15,193 nucleotides of DNA from the NCBI GenBank assembly GCA_944363755.1, contig CALVVC010000015.1, forward strand, positions 1 through 15,193. Reading direction: 5' to 3'. This DNA is from an uncultured Bacilli bacterium (lineage in GTDB: Bacteria; Bacillota_I; Bacilli_A; RF39; UBA660). How positions within the stretch are numbered: position 1 is the stretch's first letter; each line of letters begins with the position of its first letter. The notes under the pieces are model-generated. The model searched no databases, was not told the origin of the DNA, and worked only from the letters and a program-made list of their open reading frames with translations. A program made the translations under genes and the position numbers. Below are positions 5,414-13,154 of this stretch, piece by piece.

Positions 5414-6142
5414 ATGAGTAAAATAGGTAGAAATGACCAATGTCCATGTGGTAGTGGAAAGAAATATAAAAAATGTTGTTTAAATAAGGAAAAGACTATA
5501 ACAAGTAATCAACAGGTACCCTTAGTCAATCAATTATATAGTAATCCTTTATTTTCAGAGCATCTTCAATATGTTTATACTAAAAAAGTAAAAAATGAAA
5601 CGATAAATAATAAGTTACTTAATATTTATAATTATGGTAGAAGAATGTCTTCTAAAGAAATAATGGATAATTATTTAGATGTAATGAATTCATTACTTGA
5701 CTATGCTAAAGAAAATAATATAAGAACAGTGGAAGACTTAGATAAAAGTGAACAAATTTCTGAATTTTGTTCTAATGTTATTAATGATGCTAATGATGTA
5801 GCTTATAGCCTAACTAAAGAAGAATATGATTTAGAAAAAGTTATTAACTATATTGATAGACTTCTTTGTACTTTAGATTTAAATGATAGTACTTATGAAT
5901 TTCAAATAAGGACAAAAGCTAAAGTGTTGTTTACATTAAATAAAATAAGGGAAGCAGAAAAAGTGTTAACAGATGAACTTAAAAAGAATCCTAAAGGTAC
6001 ATACTATTATATTGAACTAATAGATAATTTTAATGATATTGGTGATAAAAATAAGGCTAAGTACTATTATGATTTAGCATTAAGTTATGATGGTATTAAA
6101 GATAGATTTGTTATAGAAGAAAGAAAAGATTACTTTAATTAA
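5414..6142 (+). CDS. SEC-C motif protein with TPR-like C-terminal half
   Basis: The 242-residue protein opens with a textbook SEC-C zinc motif, CPCGSGKKYKKCC (Cys10, Cys12, Cys21, Cys22), the module at the SecA C-terminus that is also found alone on many unrelated proteins. The middle is helical and charged. Residues about 165-230 read as paired helices of TPR type (KVLFTLNKIREAEKVLTDEL, then DKNKAKYYYDLAL). The usual inference is protein-protein interaction; no catalytic motif is visible. GAGGAG at 5395-5400 is 13 nt from the ATG, rather far, so coupling to the upstream truncated frame is plausible. Specific function unknown. Confidence 0.8.
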   Translation: MSKIGRNDQCPCGSGKKYKKCCLNKEKTITSNQQVPLVNQLYSNPLFSEHLQYVYTKKVKNETINNKLLNIYNYGRRMSSKEIMDNYLDVMNSLLDYAKENNIRTVEDLDKSEQISEFCSNVINDANDVAYSLTKEEYDLEKVINYIDRLLCTLDLNDSTYEFQIRTKAKVLFTLNKIREAEKVLTDELKKNPKGTYYYIELIDNFNDIGDKNKAKYYYDLALSYDGIKDRFVIEERKDYFN

Positions 6143-6156
6143 AGTTAGTCTTTTTC
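6126..6156 (+). terminator. Terminator of the SEC-C gene
   Basis: Palindrome ACTTTAATTAAAGT (6132-6145) spans the stop codon and is followed by CTTTTTCTTT. The stem is A+T only, so strength is uncertain. Confidence 0.45.
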
Positions 6157-6190
6157 TTTACTTAATTTTACTTACTTATTTTAAAATAAA

Positions 6191-6219
6191 TTGTAAATTA
6201 AACTTAACTATGCTATTAT
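6191..6219 (+). promoter_or_regulatory. Promoter of the PTS operon
   Basis: TTGTAA (6191-6196), 17-bp spacer, TATTAT (6214-6219) preceded by TGC, an extended -10. The predicted start near 6226 gives a leader of about 32 nt with AGGTGAGG before the HPr start. I see no cre box, antiterminator hairpin or sigma-54 site. Confidence 0.65.
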
Positions 6220-6257
6220 TACTTTATAAGATAAAGTAGACAAGGATAGGTGAGGTT

Positions 6258-6518
6258 ATGGTAAAGAAAGATGTAGTCGTAAAAAGTGTATCAGGTTTAC
6301 ATGCTAGACCAGGGAGTAATTTAGTAGAACTTGCTCTTACATTTGAATCAAATATAAAACTAATTCATAATGGTAGTAGTATTAATGCTAAAGAAATATT
6401 AGAAGTTATGATGGGAAATATAAATTGTGGAGATAAACTTACTGTCGAGGCAGAAGGTGTTGATGAACAAAAAGCCTTAGATTCTATATGTGAGTATATA
6501 GAAAAAGGTGATGAATAA
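6258..6518 (+). CDS. HPr family phosphocarrier with Glu at position 46
   Basis: At 86 residues this is normal HPr length. His15 lies in GLHARP (13-18), the site phosphorylated by enzyme I, so it can carry phosphate to the IIA protein. In Bacillota HPr the regulatory Ser46 sits in a KSIMGVMSLG-like loop. Here the aligned stretch is KEILEVMMGN (45-54), putting Glu exactly at 46. It therefore cannot be a target of HPr kinase/phosphorylase and might mimic the Ser-phosphorylated state. It is first in the operon, and its stop TAA overlaps the enzyme I start by one base (TAATG). Probably a PTS-dedicated HPr paralogue rather than the housekeeping one, which I cannot see. Confidence 0.9.
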   Translation: MVKKDVVVKSVSGLHARPGSNLVELALTFESNIKLIHNGSSINAKEILEVMMGNINCGDKLTVEAEGVDEQKALDSICEYIEKGDE

Positions 6519-8251
6519 TGAAATATTTAGGTAATAAAGTAGGTAATGGCTTAGCTTTAGGTAAAGTTTATATAATTAATACTAAAATTCCTAAAATAGA
6601 GAAAAAGACTTTAATAACTGATGATGAAATTACTAAAGAAAAAGAATCTTTAAAAGTAATTTTAAATGAAGTAGTTAAAGATTATGAAAAACTAGAAAAG
6701 GAAGCTAGTGAAGATGAGATAAGGCAGTTATGTAATTTTTATAAAATACTTTTAAATTCTAATAGTCTTATTACATCTATGGAAGAAGTAATAGATAAAG
6801 AAAAATGTGATAGAAACGAAGCTATTACTAAAGTTATGAAAAGAAAAGCTGATGAATTATCTTTAGTTGATAATGCTTATTTAAAGATGAGAAGTAAAGA
6901 TATAGAAGATGTAACTAATAAACTTCTTAGAAAATCTTTAGGTATTAATGAAATAGATTTAAGTAAGTTAAAAGAAGATACAATTTTAGTAGCTGAAGAA
7001 ATACCGCCTTCAATTTTATTATCTAGTAATTTAGGATATGTAAAAGGAATTGTATCAGAGTTAGGTGGTAAAACAAGTCATGTGGCTATACTTGCATCAA
7101 CTCTAGGTATTCCATCAGTTTTTGGAATTAAAGAAATAAGTAAAACATTAACTGATGGGGAACTTATTTATGTTAATGGAAATGAAGGCTATATTGAGAA
7201 TAATTTAACAAATACTAAGATTAATGAAATTAAAGATAAAATAAAAAAAGAAGAACTATTAAAAGCATCTTTAGAAGAAATGAAAGATAAACCTTCTCTT
7301 ACTAAAGATAATAAACCTTTACTAATAACTGCTAATGCTGGAGAATTATCAGAACTTGATAAATTATTAGAAGTTAATTCTGATGGAATAGGGCTATTTA
7401 GGACAGAGTTTTTATTTTTAAATAGAAGTGTCGCTCCAGATGAAGAGTATCTATTTAATATTTATAAAACTTTCGCTGAAAAATTTAAAGAAAAACCACT
7501 TATTATTAGAACTCTTGATATAGGTGGTGATAAGAAGTGTCCTTATCTTGATATTAAAGAAGAACAAAATCCTTTCTTAGGGTATAGAGCGATAAGATAT
7601 TGTTTAGATAATAAAGAGTTTTTTAAAGTAAGTTTAAGAGCGATGTTAAGAGCAAGTCATTATGGAAATGTTATGATAATGTATCCAATGATTTCATCAT
7701 TAGAAGAGATTTATAAAGCTAGTGAAATACTTGATGAAGCGAAAAGAGAACTTGCTAGTAAAAATATACCATTTAATAAAAATATTAAAGTAGGTATTAT
7801 GGTAGAAGTTCCTAGTACTGCTATTATTTCTGATATGTTGATAGATGAAGTAGATTTCTTTAGTATAGGTACTAATGATTTAATTCAGTATACTGTAGCG
7901 GTTGATAGATTAAATCCTACAGTTAGTAATCTTTATAGCTTTTATAATCCTGGGGTTATTAGATTAATTAAAAAGACTATAGATTCTTGTTTAGATAAAA
8001 AAGAAAAGTTTGTAGGTATGTGTGGTGAGATGGCTGCAGATCCACTTGCAATTATTCTTTTAGTAGGATTAGGTCTACAAGAATTTAGTGTTAATGCAAG
8101 TATGGTTTTAAAAGTAAAAAAATTAATTTCTTTGATAGATAGTAAGGAAGCTAAAGAGATTGCTAATAAAGTACTTACTTTAAAAACTGCTAAAGAAATA
8201 GAAACTTATTTAGAAGTATGTGCTAAGAAAATATATGGTAAATATTATTAA
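6518..8251 (+). CDS. ptsI: PTS enzyme I (phosphoenolpyruvate-protein phosphotransferase)
   Basis: 577 residues, the usual size. Domains in order: swivelling N-terminal domain with active-site GGKTSHVAI (His188), then the PEP-binding barrel with GIGLFRTEFLF (290-300), IIRTLDIGGDK (329-339), FFSIGTNDLIQYTVAVDRLNP (447-467) and GMCGEMAADP (500-509; catalytic Cys502). All key residues are present, so it should be active. It transfers phosphate from PEP to His15 of HPr. The start overlaps the HPr stop, ensuring coupled translation. Its presence inside a sugar-specific operon, rather than a separate ptsHI, suggests a self-contained PTS or a genome whose only general PTS genes are here. Confidence 0.95.
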   Translation: MKYLGNKVGNGLALGKVYIINTKIPKIEKKTLITDDEITKEKESLKVILNEVVKDYEKLEKEASEDEIRQLCNFYKILLNSNSLITSMEEVIDKEKCDRNEAITKVMKRKADELSLVDNAYLKMRSKDIEDVTNKLLRKSLGINEIDLSKLKEDTILVAEEIPPSILLSSNLGYVKGIVSELGGKTSHVAILASTLGIPSVFGIKEISKTLTDGELIYVNGNEGYIENNLTNTKINEIKDKIKKEELLKASLEEMKDKPSLTKDNKPLLITANAGELSELDKLLEVNSDGIGLFRTEFLFLNRSVAPDEEYLFNIYKTFAEKFKEKPLIIRTLDIGGDKKCPYLDIKEEQNPFLGYRAIRYCLDNKEFFKVSLRAMLRASHYGNVMIMYPMISSLEEIYKASEILDEAKRELASKNIPFNKNIKVGIMVEVPSTAIISDMLIDEVDFFSIGTNDLIQYTVAVDRLNPTVSNLYSFYNPGVIRLIKKTIDSCLDKKEKFVGMCGEMAADPLAIILLVGLGLQEFSVNASMVLKVKKLISLIDSKEAKEIANKVLTLKTAKEIETYLEVCAKKIYGKYY

Positions 8252-8265
8252 AAGGAGGAGAGATA

Positions 8266-8736
8266 ATGAAAGATAATAATATTTTATTAGCAAGAATTGA
8301 TAATAGATTAATTCATGGACAAATAGTATGTTTATGGGCTGGGGCAGTAGGAGCTAACCTTATTGTAGTAGCAGATGATGAAACAGCAGAAAGTGAAATA
8401 GAACAAAGTGTTATGAGAATGGCTGCTTCATCTCTAGGTTTTGATACGAGATTTTTTACAATACAGAAGACTATTGATATTATTGATAAAGCATCAGATG
8501 ATCAACACATTTTATTAATATGCAGGACTCCTAAAGATTTAAGGAGAGTAATTGAAGGAGGTGTAAAGATTAAGGAGGTAGATATTGGAAATATGTATTA
8601 TGATGAAGGTGAAGAAAAACTAACTGATAAAGTATCTGTTAGTAAAGAAGATATGAAAGATTTAAATTATATCAAGAAACACGTAGATAAAATTTATATT
8701 CAAGATACACCTGATTCACCAAAAGAAAAGTTTTAA
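8266..8736 (+). CDS. PTS mannose/sorbose-family IIB component
   Basis: 156 residues, typical of the mannose-class IIB fold. The N-terminal ARIDNRLIHGQIV carries the phosphorylated His17. Its neighbours IIC, IID and IIA of the same class define a mannose-family permease. It accepts phosphate from IIA and passes it to the incoming sugar. A strong ribosome site AAAGGAGG (8251-8258) lies 7 nt before the start. The sequence is of the type seen in amino-sugar (Aga-like), sorbose and mannose systems; substrate cannot be told from IIB alone. Confidence 0.93.
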   Translation: MKDNNILLARIDNRLIHGQIVCLWAGAVGANLIVVADDETAESEIEQSVMRMAASSLGFDTRFFTIQKTIDIIDKASDDQHILLICRTPKDLRRVIEGGVKIKEVDIGNMYYDEGEEKLTDKVSVSKEDMKDLNYIKKHVDKIYIQDTPDSPKEKF

Positions 8737-8753
8737 GAAGGGAGATTTAATTT

Positions 8754-9251
8754 ATGGAAATAACTTTATTACAAGGAATAATTATTACTTTAGTAGTTAT
8801 GGTCTTAGTTATTGATAGACACCTTGAAGCATTATTTATCTTTAGACCAATTATTGTTTGTCCTATAGTTGGAGCGATTCTAGGTGACTTAAATACAGGA
8901 CTAGTAGCAGGTGGTATGGTTGAACTTGCTTTTGCAGGTATTGCAGCTATTGGAGGAGCATCAGTTCCTGAGGCTTTACTTACAAGTGTTATGACAGTAG
9001 TATTTGCTCATATTACTGGAAATAATGTAGCGACATCTTTAGCTTTAGCATATCCATTTGGAGTATTATTACAATTCTTATGGACTGTTAGAAATACAGC
9101 TTTTGTTTCATTTAATGGTGTTGCAGAGCGTTATGCTAAAGAAGGAAATATTAAGGGATTATTTAAACTATGTTTTTATGGAATAGTTATTACTAGTATT
9201 GCTACTGGTATATTAACATTCTTATCAGTATATGCTGCTCAAGTACAATGA
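8754..9251 (+). CDS. PTS mannose/sorbose-family IIC component, N-terminal part ending at an in-frame TGA
   Basis: This 165-codon segment covers the first two thirds of a mannose-class IIC: hydrophobic spans, the conserved PIVGAILGDLNTGLVAGG region (about 37-54), GGASVPEALLTSV, then further spans to VYAAQVQ. It stops at TGA 9249-9251. The same frame continues without another stop to 9536 with the rest of IIC. Reading through gives 260 residues, the family's usual length, with no gap by eye. So this is one gene cut by one nonsense codon, a sequencing error, or a leaky stop. The ribosome site AAGGGAG (8738-8744) is good. As written, a truncated membrane protein would result. Confidence 0.85.
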   Translation: MEITLLQGIIITLVVMVLVIDRHLEALFIFRPIIVCPIVGAILGDLNTGLVAGGMVELAFAGIAAIGGASVPEALLTSVMTVVFAHITGNNVATSLALAYPFGVLLQFLWTVRNTAFVSFNGVAERYAKEGNIKGLFKLCFYGIVITSIATGILTFLSVYAAQVQ

Positions 9252-9269
9252 AGAGCTTTAGTAGAAGAA

Positions 9270-9536
9270 ATGCCAGATTGGTTAATTAATGGATTCCAAG
9301 TAGCTGGTGGATTACTTCCTGCTGTTGGATTTGGTATGTTACTTCGTGTAACTTTAAAAGCAAGATATGTACCTTACTTACTTGCAGGATTCTTATTCGC
9401 AACTTTCATCCAAATAGACAATGTTTTACCAGTTGCTATTATGGGTGTAGCTTTTGCTTTAATGGAATACTTTAGAAGTGGTGAAAAAGAAGTAGCATTA
9501 GCAAGTGGAAAGGAAGGTGAGAAGAGTGGCATCTAA
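9270..9536 (+). CDS. PTS mannose/sorbose-family IIC component, C-terminal part (in frame behind the TGA)
   Basis: Starting at ATG 9270, seven codons after the TGA and in the same frame, this encodes 88 residues: MPDWLINGFQVAGGLLPAVGFGMLL, further spans, and the charged cytoplasmic tail. This is the well-conserved last third of mannose-class IIC (LP..LI.GL.VAGG..PA.GF). Only a weak purine stretch (GAAGAA) precedes the ATG, so independent initiation would be poor; readthrough or an original intact gene is more natural. It ends at TAA 9534-9536, overlapping the IID start. Preservation of the frame and of family residues suggests the interruption is recent or tolerated. Confidence 0.75.
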   Translation: MPDWLINGFQVAGGLLPAVGFGMLLRVTLKARYVPYLLAGFLFATFIQIDNVLPVAIMGVAFALMEYFRSGEKEVALASGKEGEKSGI

Positions 9537-10335
9537 AGATAAAAAACGTAAAAGAATTGTAACTGATTCTGACTTAAATGATTTAGCTCTACTTTCTGTT
9601 TTAAATCAATCTTGTTTCAACTATGAAAGAATGCAAAGTATTGGTTTTACAGCAGGAATGGGTCCAGCTTTAAAGAAAATATATAAAAATGATCCTAAGA
9701 CTTTATCAAAAGTTTTACATGATAACTTAGAGTTCATTAATACTCATAATACATTACTTCCTTATTTACAAGGATTAATGTTATCACTTTATGAAGGTGG
9801 AGAAGATCCTGAAACTGTAAAGAAAATTAAAATATCTTTATTTGGACCTTTAGCAGGTATAGGTGATGCCTTATTCTGGTTTACATTACTTCCAATTACA
9901 GCAGGAATTTGTGCTTCACTTTCTGATCAAGGAAATGTATTAGGACCAATAGTATTTTTCTTAGTATTCTTAGTAGCTTTCTTACTTCGTTTTCCACTAG
10001 CTAGAATGGGTTATAAAACAGGTACTGCTGCTTTAGATAAAATTCAAGAAAATACAAAAAAAGTTAGTAATGCTGCTTCTGTTTTAGGTGTTACAATATT
10101 AGGTGGTTTAATTGCTAGTTATGTAACATTAACAGTAAAAACATCTATTGATATTGGACATGATGTAACAGTAAGCTTACAAACAGATTTCTTTGATAAA
10201 ATTTTACCTAACTTATTACCATTTGCTTTTACTTTCTTAATTTATTTCTTACTAAGAAAGAAAGTAAATACAACAGTATTAATAGTAGGTATAATAATTG
10301 CATCAATTGTATTTTCATTCTTTGGAATACTTTAG
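9526..10335 (+). CDS. PTS mannose/sorbose-family IID component
   Basis: 269 residues from GTG 9526. The frame is open from GTG 9505, but AAGGAAGG (9510-9517) is correctly spaced for 9526. The N-terminal cytoplasmic part has FNYERMQSIGFTAGMGPAL, THNTLLPYLQGLMLSLYE and KISLFGPLAGIGDALFW, hallmark IID segments, followed by membrane spans and a hydrophobic end. With IIC it forms the membrane channel. It overlaps the end of IIC by 11 bases, so the two are translationally coupled and the upstream TGA may lower IID synthesis. A terminator directly follows its stop. Confidence 0.93.
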   Translation: MASKDKKRKRIVTDSDLNDLALLSVLNQSCFNYERMQSIGFTAGMGPALKKIYKNDPKTLSKVLHDNLEFINTHNTLLPYLQGLMLSLYEGGEDPETVKKIKISLFGPLAGIGDALFWFTLLPITAGICASLSDQGNVLGPIVFFLVFLVAFLLRFPLARMGYKTGTAALDKIQENTKKVSNAASVLGVTILGGLIASYVTLTVKTSIDIGHDVTVSLQTDFFDKILPNLLPFAFTFLIYFLLRKKVNTTVLIVGIIIASIVFSFFGIL

Positions 10336-10336
10336 T

Positions 10337-10362
10337 AAAAAGCCTAAAAGGCTTTTTCTTTT
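10337..10362 (+). terminator. Terminator between IID and IIA
   Basis: AAAAAGCC (10337-10344), loop TAAAA, GGCTTTTT (10350-10357), then CTTTT. A strong intrinsic terminator inside what would otherwise be one operon, so IIA is at least partly transcribed separately. Confidence 0.85.
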
Positions 10363-10372
10363 GTCTTAAAAA

Positions 10373-10381
10373 TGATATAAT
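10373..10381 (+). promoter_or_regulatory. Promoter for IIA and the Zn-ribbon gene
   Basis: TGATATAAT (10373-10381) is a consensus extended -10. The -35 position holds only a T-rich stretch. It gives a start near 10388 and a short leader with AAAGG before ATG 10405. Confidence 0.55.
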
Positions 10382-10404
10382 TCTTTTAGAAAGGTAGTGT
10401 TTTT

Positions 10405-10833
10405 ATGAAACAAATTATAATAATAACAGGACATAATAACTTTGCTAGTGGTATTTTAAGTTCTCTTAATATGATAGCAGGATCTAAAGATAATATTTAC
10501 GCAGTAGACTTTTTATCTAGCGATAATGATGATACATTAGAAGATAAGTTTAATAAGATAATTAATGATAATAAAGATAGTGAGATTTTATTTACTTGTG
10601 ATTTAATGGGAGGTACTCCTTTTAAAGTAGCTTCTAAACTTGCTTTTACAAGTGATAGTTATGAAGTAGTAACAGGTATTAACTTAGGAGGATTAATAGA
10701 TACTTCTATGAAGTTAGATAAATTTAGTATAAAAGACTTAAAAACATCTTGTAGGGATGCTTCTATTAAGTCAGTTATACCTTTAGAAAAAGTAATAAAT
10801 AATGATGAAAAAGAACCTAGTGAAGGAATCTAA
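10405..10833 (+). CDS. PTS mannose-family IIA component
   Basis: 142 residues. The N-terminus IIIITGHNNFASGI places His10 as the phosphorylation site, and LFTCDLMGGTPFKVA with GINLGGLI are mannose-class IIA signatures. It takes phosphate from HPr His15 and gives it to IIB. In many related operons IIA lies first or next to IIB; here it is last and behind a terminator and its own promoter. Its stop is two bases before the next gene. Confidence 0.92.
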   Translation: MKQIIIITGHNNFASGILSSLNMIAGSKDNIYAVDFLSSDNDDTLEDKFNKIINDNKDSEILFTCDLMGGTPFKVASKLAFTSDSYEVVTGINLGGLIDTSMKLDKFSIKDLKTSCRDASIKSVIPLEKVINNDEKEPSEGI

Positions 10834-10835
10834 GA

Positions 10836-11048
10836 ATGGAAAAGATAATTAGAAATGTTATAAGATGTAAAAACTGTGGTGATATTATAGAATCCAAATA
10901 TACTCATGATTTTGTTACTTGCAAGTGTGGTAGGTGTTCAGTTGATGGGGGGAAAGATTATCTTAGAAGATGTTTTAAAAATTCTACTGATGATTATGAA
11001 GAATTAAGTGAGTTTGTAGAAGATAACAATAAAAAAAGTGAAGATTAA
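10836..11048 (+). CDS. Small zinc-ribbon protein (DUF7695-like)
   Basis: 70 residues: IIRNVIRCKNCGDIIESK, then HDFVTCKCGRCSVDGGKDYLRR and an acidic tail. Cys11, Cys14, Cys29, Cys31 and Cys34 make a likely zinc site. The pattern matches small proteins annotated as DUF7695, of unknown function. A ribosome site (AAGGA) lies in the end of the IIA gene and the spacing is two bases, so the pair is co-translated. A link with the PTS is only positional. Confidence 0.75.
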   Translation: MEKIIRNVIRCKNCGDIIESKYTHDFVTCKCGRCSVDGGKDYLRRCFKNSTDDYEELSEFVEDNNKKSED

Positions 11049-11063
11049 GTTTTCTTCACTTTT
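11034..11063. terminator. Bidirectional terminator between the PTS locus and the SIS gene
   Basis: AAAAGTGAAGA (11034-11044) pairs perfectly with TCTTCACTTTT (11053-11063). T tracts follow on both strands (seven T on the minus strand), serving both convergent genes. It overlaps the Zn-ribbon stop codon. Confidence 0.85.
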
Positions 11064-11070
11064 AATATAT

Positions 11071-12105
11071 CTAAAATGTATTAGTTCTTCCCTTTAAAAC
11101 AGGTACATGGTCTTGATATGTTCCTTTAGTAAAGGCCATTTCACAAGATAATAGTTGCATTACGATAGCAGCTTGATAGAAAGCATAGATACTTATCTTT
11201 TCATCTATCATAATAGCCATATCACTAATATCTGCAATTTCTTTATCATTAGTAATTACATAAGTCTTAGCTTTTGTATCTTTAAGATATGTAATAACTC
11301 TTTTAATATCAGGGTTAGTTTTATTATCTACTGCAAACAAAACTACAGGATGCTTTTCGCTAGTTGAGGCAAGTGGACCATGACAAAACTCACTAGCTTT
11401 ATATGGAATAACTGGAACTAAAAGAGTTTCCATAACTTTTAGAGCGAACTCTTTAGCAAGAGAATAACTATAACCTCTAGCGATAGAAAAACCTGTATCC
11501 ATATAAGCTAATTCTTTAGCCATAGGTTTAACATCTTCATAAAGATTTAAAGCTTTTTTAACTGCTTCGATATATTTTTCATCGTCAAAACTATTTTCTT
11601 CCCCACTTAAACAAAGTGCTAGCTTAGTTAAGATATATAAAGTAGTAGTATATCCTTTAGTAGCAGCTCCTGCATTAGTTTCTCCAATTTCATTAAAGAT
11701 ATGTTTATCAGTAGCTTCTGCTACTAACGAATTAGGATTATTAGTAATAGCAAAAGTGTAAGCTCCAGACTCCTTAGCTTTCTTTAAAACAGTACTAACG
11801 TCATATCCTTTACCAGACTGAGAAATAGCAATAACAACCGTATTAGATAAATCCATATTACTATCATAAACAGTAAAGATAGAAGGATCTGCCATTTCTA
11901 CAGGAATTTTTGTGTGTAATTCTAAGAAAAATTTACCAAATATACCTCCATGAGTAGATGTACCTCTTGCTACTATCATAAAGTTTTTAGGATTAAAATC
12001 TTTAATTTCTTTAGCAATAGTAGGTATTACATCTTTATTTTTTTCAATACAATTTTCTAATGCTGTAACTTCTCTAATTTCTTTTAACATATTTGTATCA
12101 TTCAT
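11071..12105 (-). CDS. SIS-domain sugar-phosphate isomerase/deaminase or deglycase
   Basis: 344 residues from ATG at 12105. An ATG three codons upstream overlaps the ribosome site AAGGAG, which is 9 nt from the chosen start. Two SIS domains: the first with ARGTSTHGG (46-54) and SQSGKG (95-100), the second with ARGYSYSLAKEFALKVMET (209-227) and EFCHGPLA (239-246). This is the layout of the isomerase half of GlmS and of relatives such as AgaS-type deaminases and FrlB/GfrF-type deglycases. No glutaminase domain is present, so it is not GlmS. Convergent with a mannose-class PTS, it is a good candidate for handling the imported sugar phosphate. Exact substrate undetermined. Confidence 0.82.
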   Translation of the reverse strand: MNDTNMLKEIREVTALENCIEKNKDVIPTIAKEIKDFNPKNFMIVARGTSTHGGIFGKFFLELHTKIPVEMADPSIFTVYDSNMDLSNTVVIAISQSGKGYDVSTVLKKAKESGAYTFAITNNPNSLVAEATDKHIFNEIGETNAGAATKGYTTTLYILTKLALCLSGEENSFDDEKYIEAVKKALNLYEDVKPMAKELAYMDTGFSIARGYSYSLAKEFALKVMETLLVPVIPYKASEFCHGPLASTSEKHPVVLFAVDNKTNPDIKRVITYLKDTKAKTYVITNDKEIADISDMAIMIDEKISIYAFYQAAIVMQLLSCEMAFTKGTYQDHVPVLKGRTNTF

Positions 12106-12126
12106 TAAAATCATCTCCTTACCTTA

Positions 12127-12154
12127 ATTGTAACACAGTAATTTTTTTAAACAA
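12127..12154 (-). promoter_or_regulatory. Promoter of the SIS gene
   Basis: Minus strand TTGTTT (12149-12154), 16-bp spacer, TACAAT (12127-12132) with TGT before it (extended -10). Confidence 0.55.
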
Positions 12155-12211
12155 GAAATAATAAGTAATAAGACACTTTCTTTACAAATATAATTTTAAT
12201 GGGTGTTATAT

Positions 12212-13117
12212 ATGTTTAATAAATTTAATACGATTAGGCCTTTCACAAAAGGTGAGTCTTGTAAGACTTTTCCAGTATACTTTCCACCACAACATCAAGA
12301 TAAACAACCTGGTATGGAATATTTAATGAAACCATTACCTGTTTTTGATGATTCTAATTATAGAGGTAGCGGTAAATTAAAAGATAAAGTTGCTATTATT
12401 ACAGGAGGAGACTCTGGTATTGGTAGGTCAGTGGCCGTCTTTTTTGCTAAAGAAGGAGCAAAGCTAGTTTTAGTTTATTATAATGAAGAAAGAGATGCTA
12501 ACTATACTAAAAATTATATTGAAAACTTAGGTGGAGAAGTATTATTAATAAATGGAGACTTAAAGAACAAAGACTTTTCTAACTTTATTGTAAATGAGAC
12601 TTTAAATTATTATGGTAAGATTGATATTTTAGTTAATAATGCAGGTGTTCAGTACTTTGCCGATAACTTAACAGATATTTCTAATGAACAGTTTGACTAT
12701 ACAATGAAGTCTAATATTTATTCTATGTTTTATTTAACTAAAGCAGTACTTCCATATTTAGATAGTGGCTCTAGCATTATTAATACTACTTCTATTACAA
12801 CTTATAATGGAGAAGGGGACTTAATTGATTATGTAACAAGTAAAGGAGCCATTGTTGGTTTTACAAGAGCTCTTGCTACTAATCTTGCTTCTAAAAATAT
12901 AAGAGTAAATGCTGTTGCCCCAGGACCATTTTGGACAGCTTTACAACCTGCTAGTAGAAAAGCTAAAGATATTCCAACATTTGGTTCTACTGGACCTATG
13001 AAAAGGGCAGGACAACCATATGAAATAGCAGCTATATATGTTTATTTAGCAGGTAACGATTCTACTTATACAACAGGTCAAGTAATTCATGTAAATGGTG
13101 GAGAGTATAAAGGGTAA
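12212..13117 (+). CDS. Short-chain dehydrogenase/reductase, general stress protein 39 type
   Basis: 301 residues from ATG 12212 (GGGTG 6 nt upstream; the GTG at 12203 is part of that site). The N-terminal extension with FPPQHQDKQPGMEYLMKPLP is typical of the Gsp39/YhdF/YdaD group, which is longer than classical SDRs. The Rossmann domain has TGGDSGIG (64-71, NAD(P) binding), NNAG (142-145) and catalytic Ser194, Tyr207 and Lys211 (YVTSK). VAPGPFWT and VNGGEYKG near the end are also typical. Substrate unknown; homologues are stress-induced oxidoreductases. It is monocistronic, ending at a terminator shared with the convergent gene. Confidence 0.9.
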   Translation: MFNKFNTIRPFTKGESCKTFPVYFPPQHQDKQPGMEYLMKPLPVFDDSNYRGSGKLKDKVAIITGGDSGIGRSVAVFFAKEGAKLVLVYYNEERDANYTKNYIENLGGEVLLINGDLKNKDFSNFIVNETLNYYGKIDILVNNAGVQYFADNLTDISNEQFDYTMKSNIYSMFYLTKAVLPYLDSGSSIINTTSITTYNGEGDLIDYVTSKGAIVGFTRALATNLASKNIRVNAVAPGPFWTALQPASRKAKDIPTFGSTGPMKRAGQPYEIAAIYVYLAGNDSTYTTGQVIHVNGGEYKG

Positions 13118-13154
13118 AAAAGAAGAAAAGTACTTATTAGCTTTCCTTCTTTTT
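13117..13154. terminator. Bidirectional terminator overlapping the FkbM gene end
   Basis: AAAAAGAAGAAAAG (13117-13130) pairs with CTTTCCTTCTTTTT (13141-13154) with one mismatch and a 10-nt loop. The right arm encodes the Lys-rich C-terminus (KKKKES) of the minus-strand gene. Confidence 0.6.

Noticed and set aside
9249..9251. Genetic code with TGA as tryptophan
   Set aside because: More than ten Trp codons in the window's genes are TGG and no other gene contains an in-frame TGA. In an A+T-rich genome with reassigned TGA, TGA would dominate.
11155..11367. 70-residue plus-strand ORF
   Set aside because: It lies antisense inside the SIS gene and has no ribosome site; a shadow frame.
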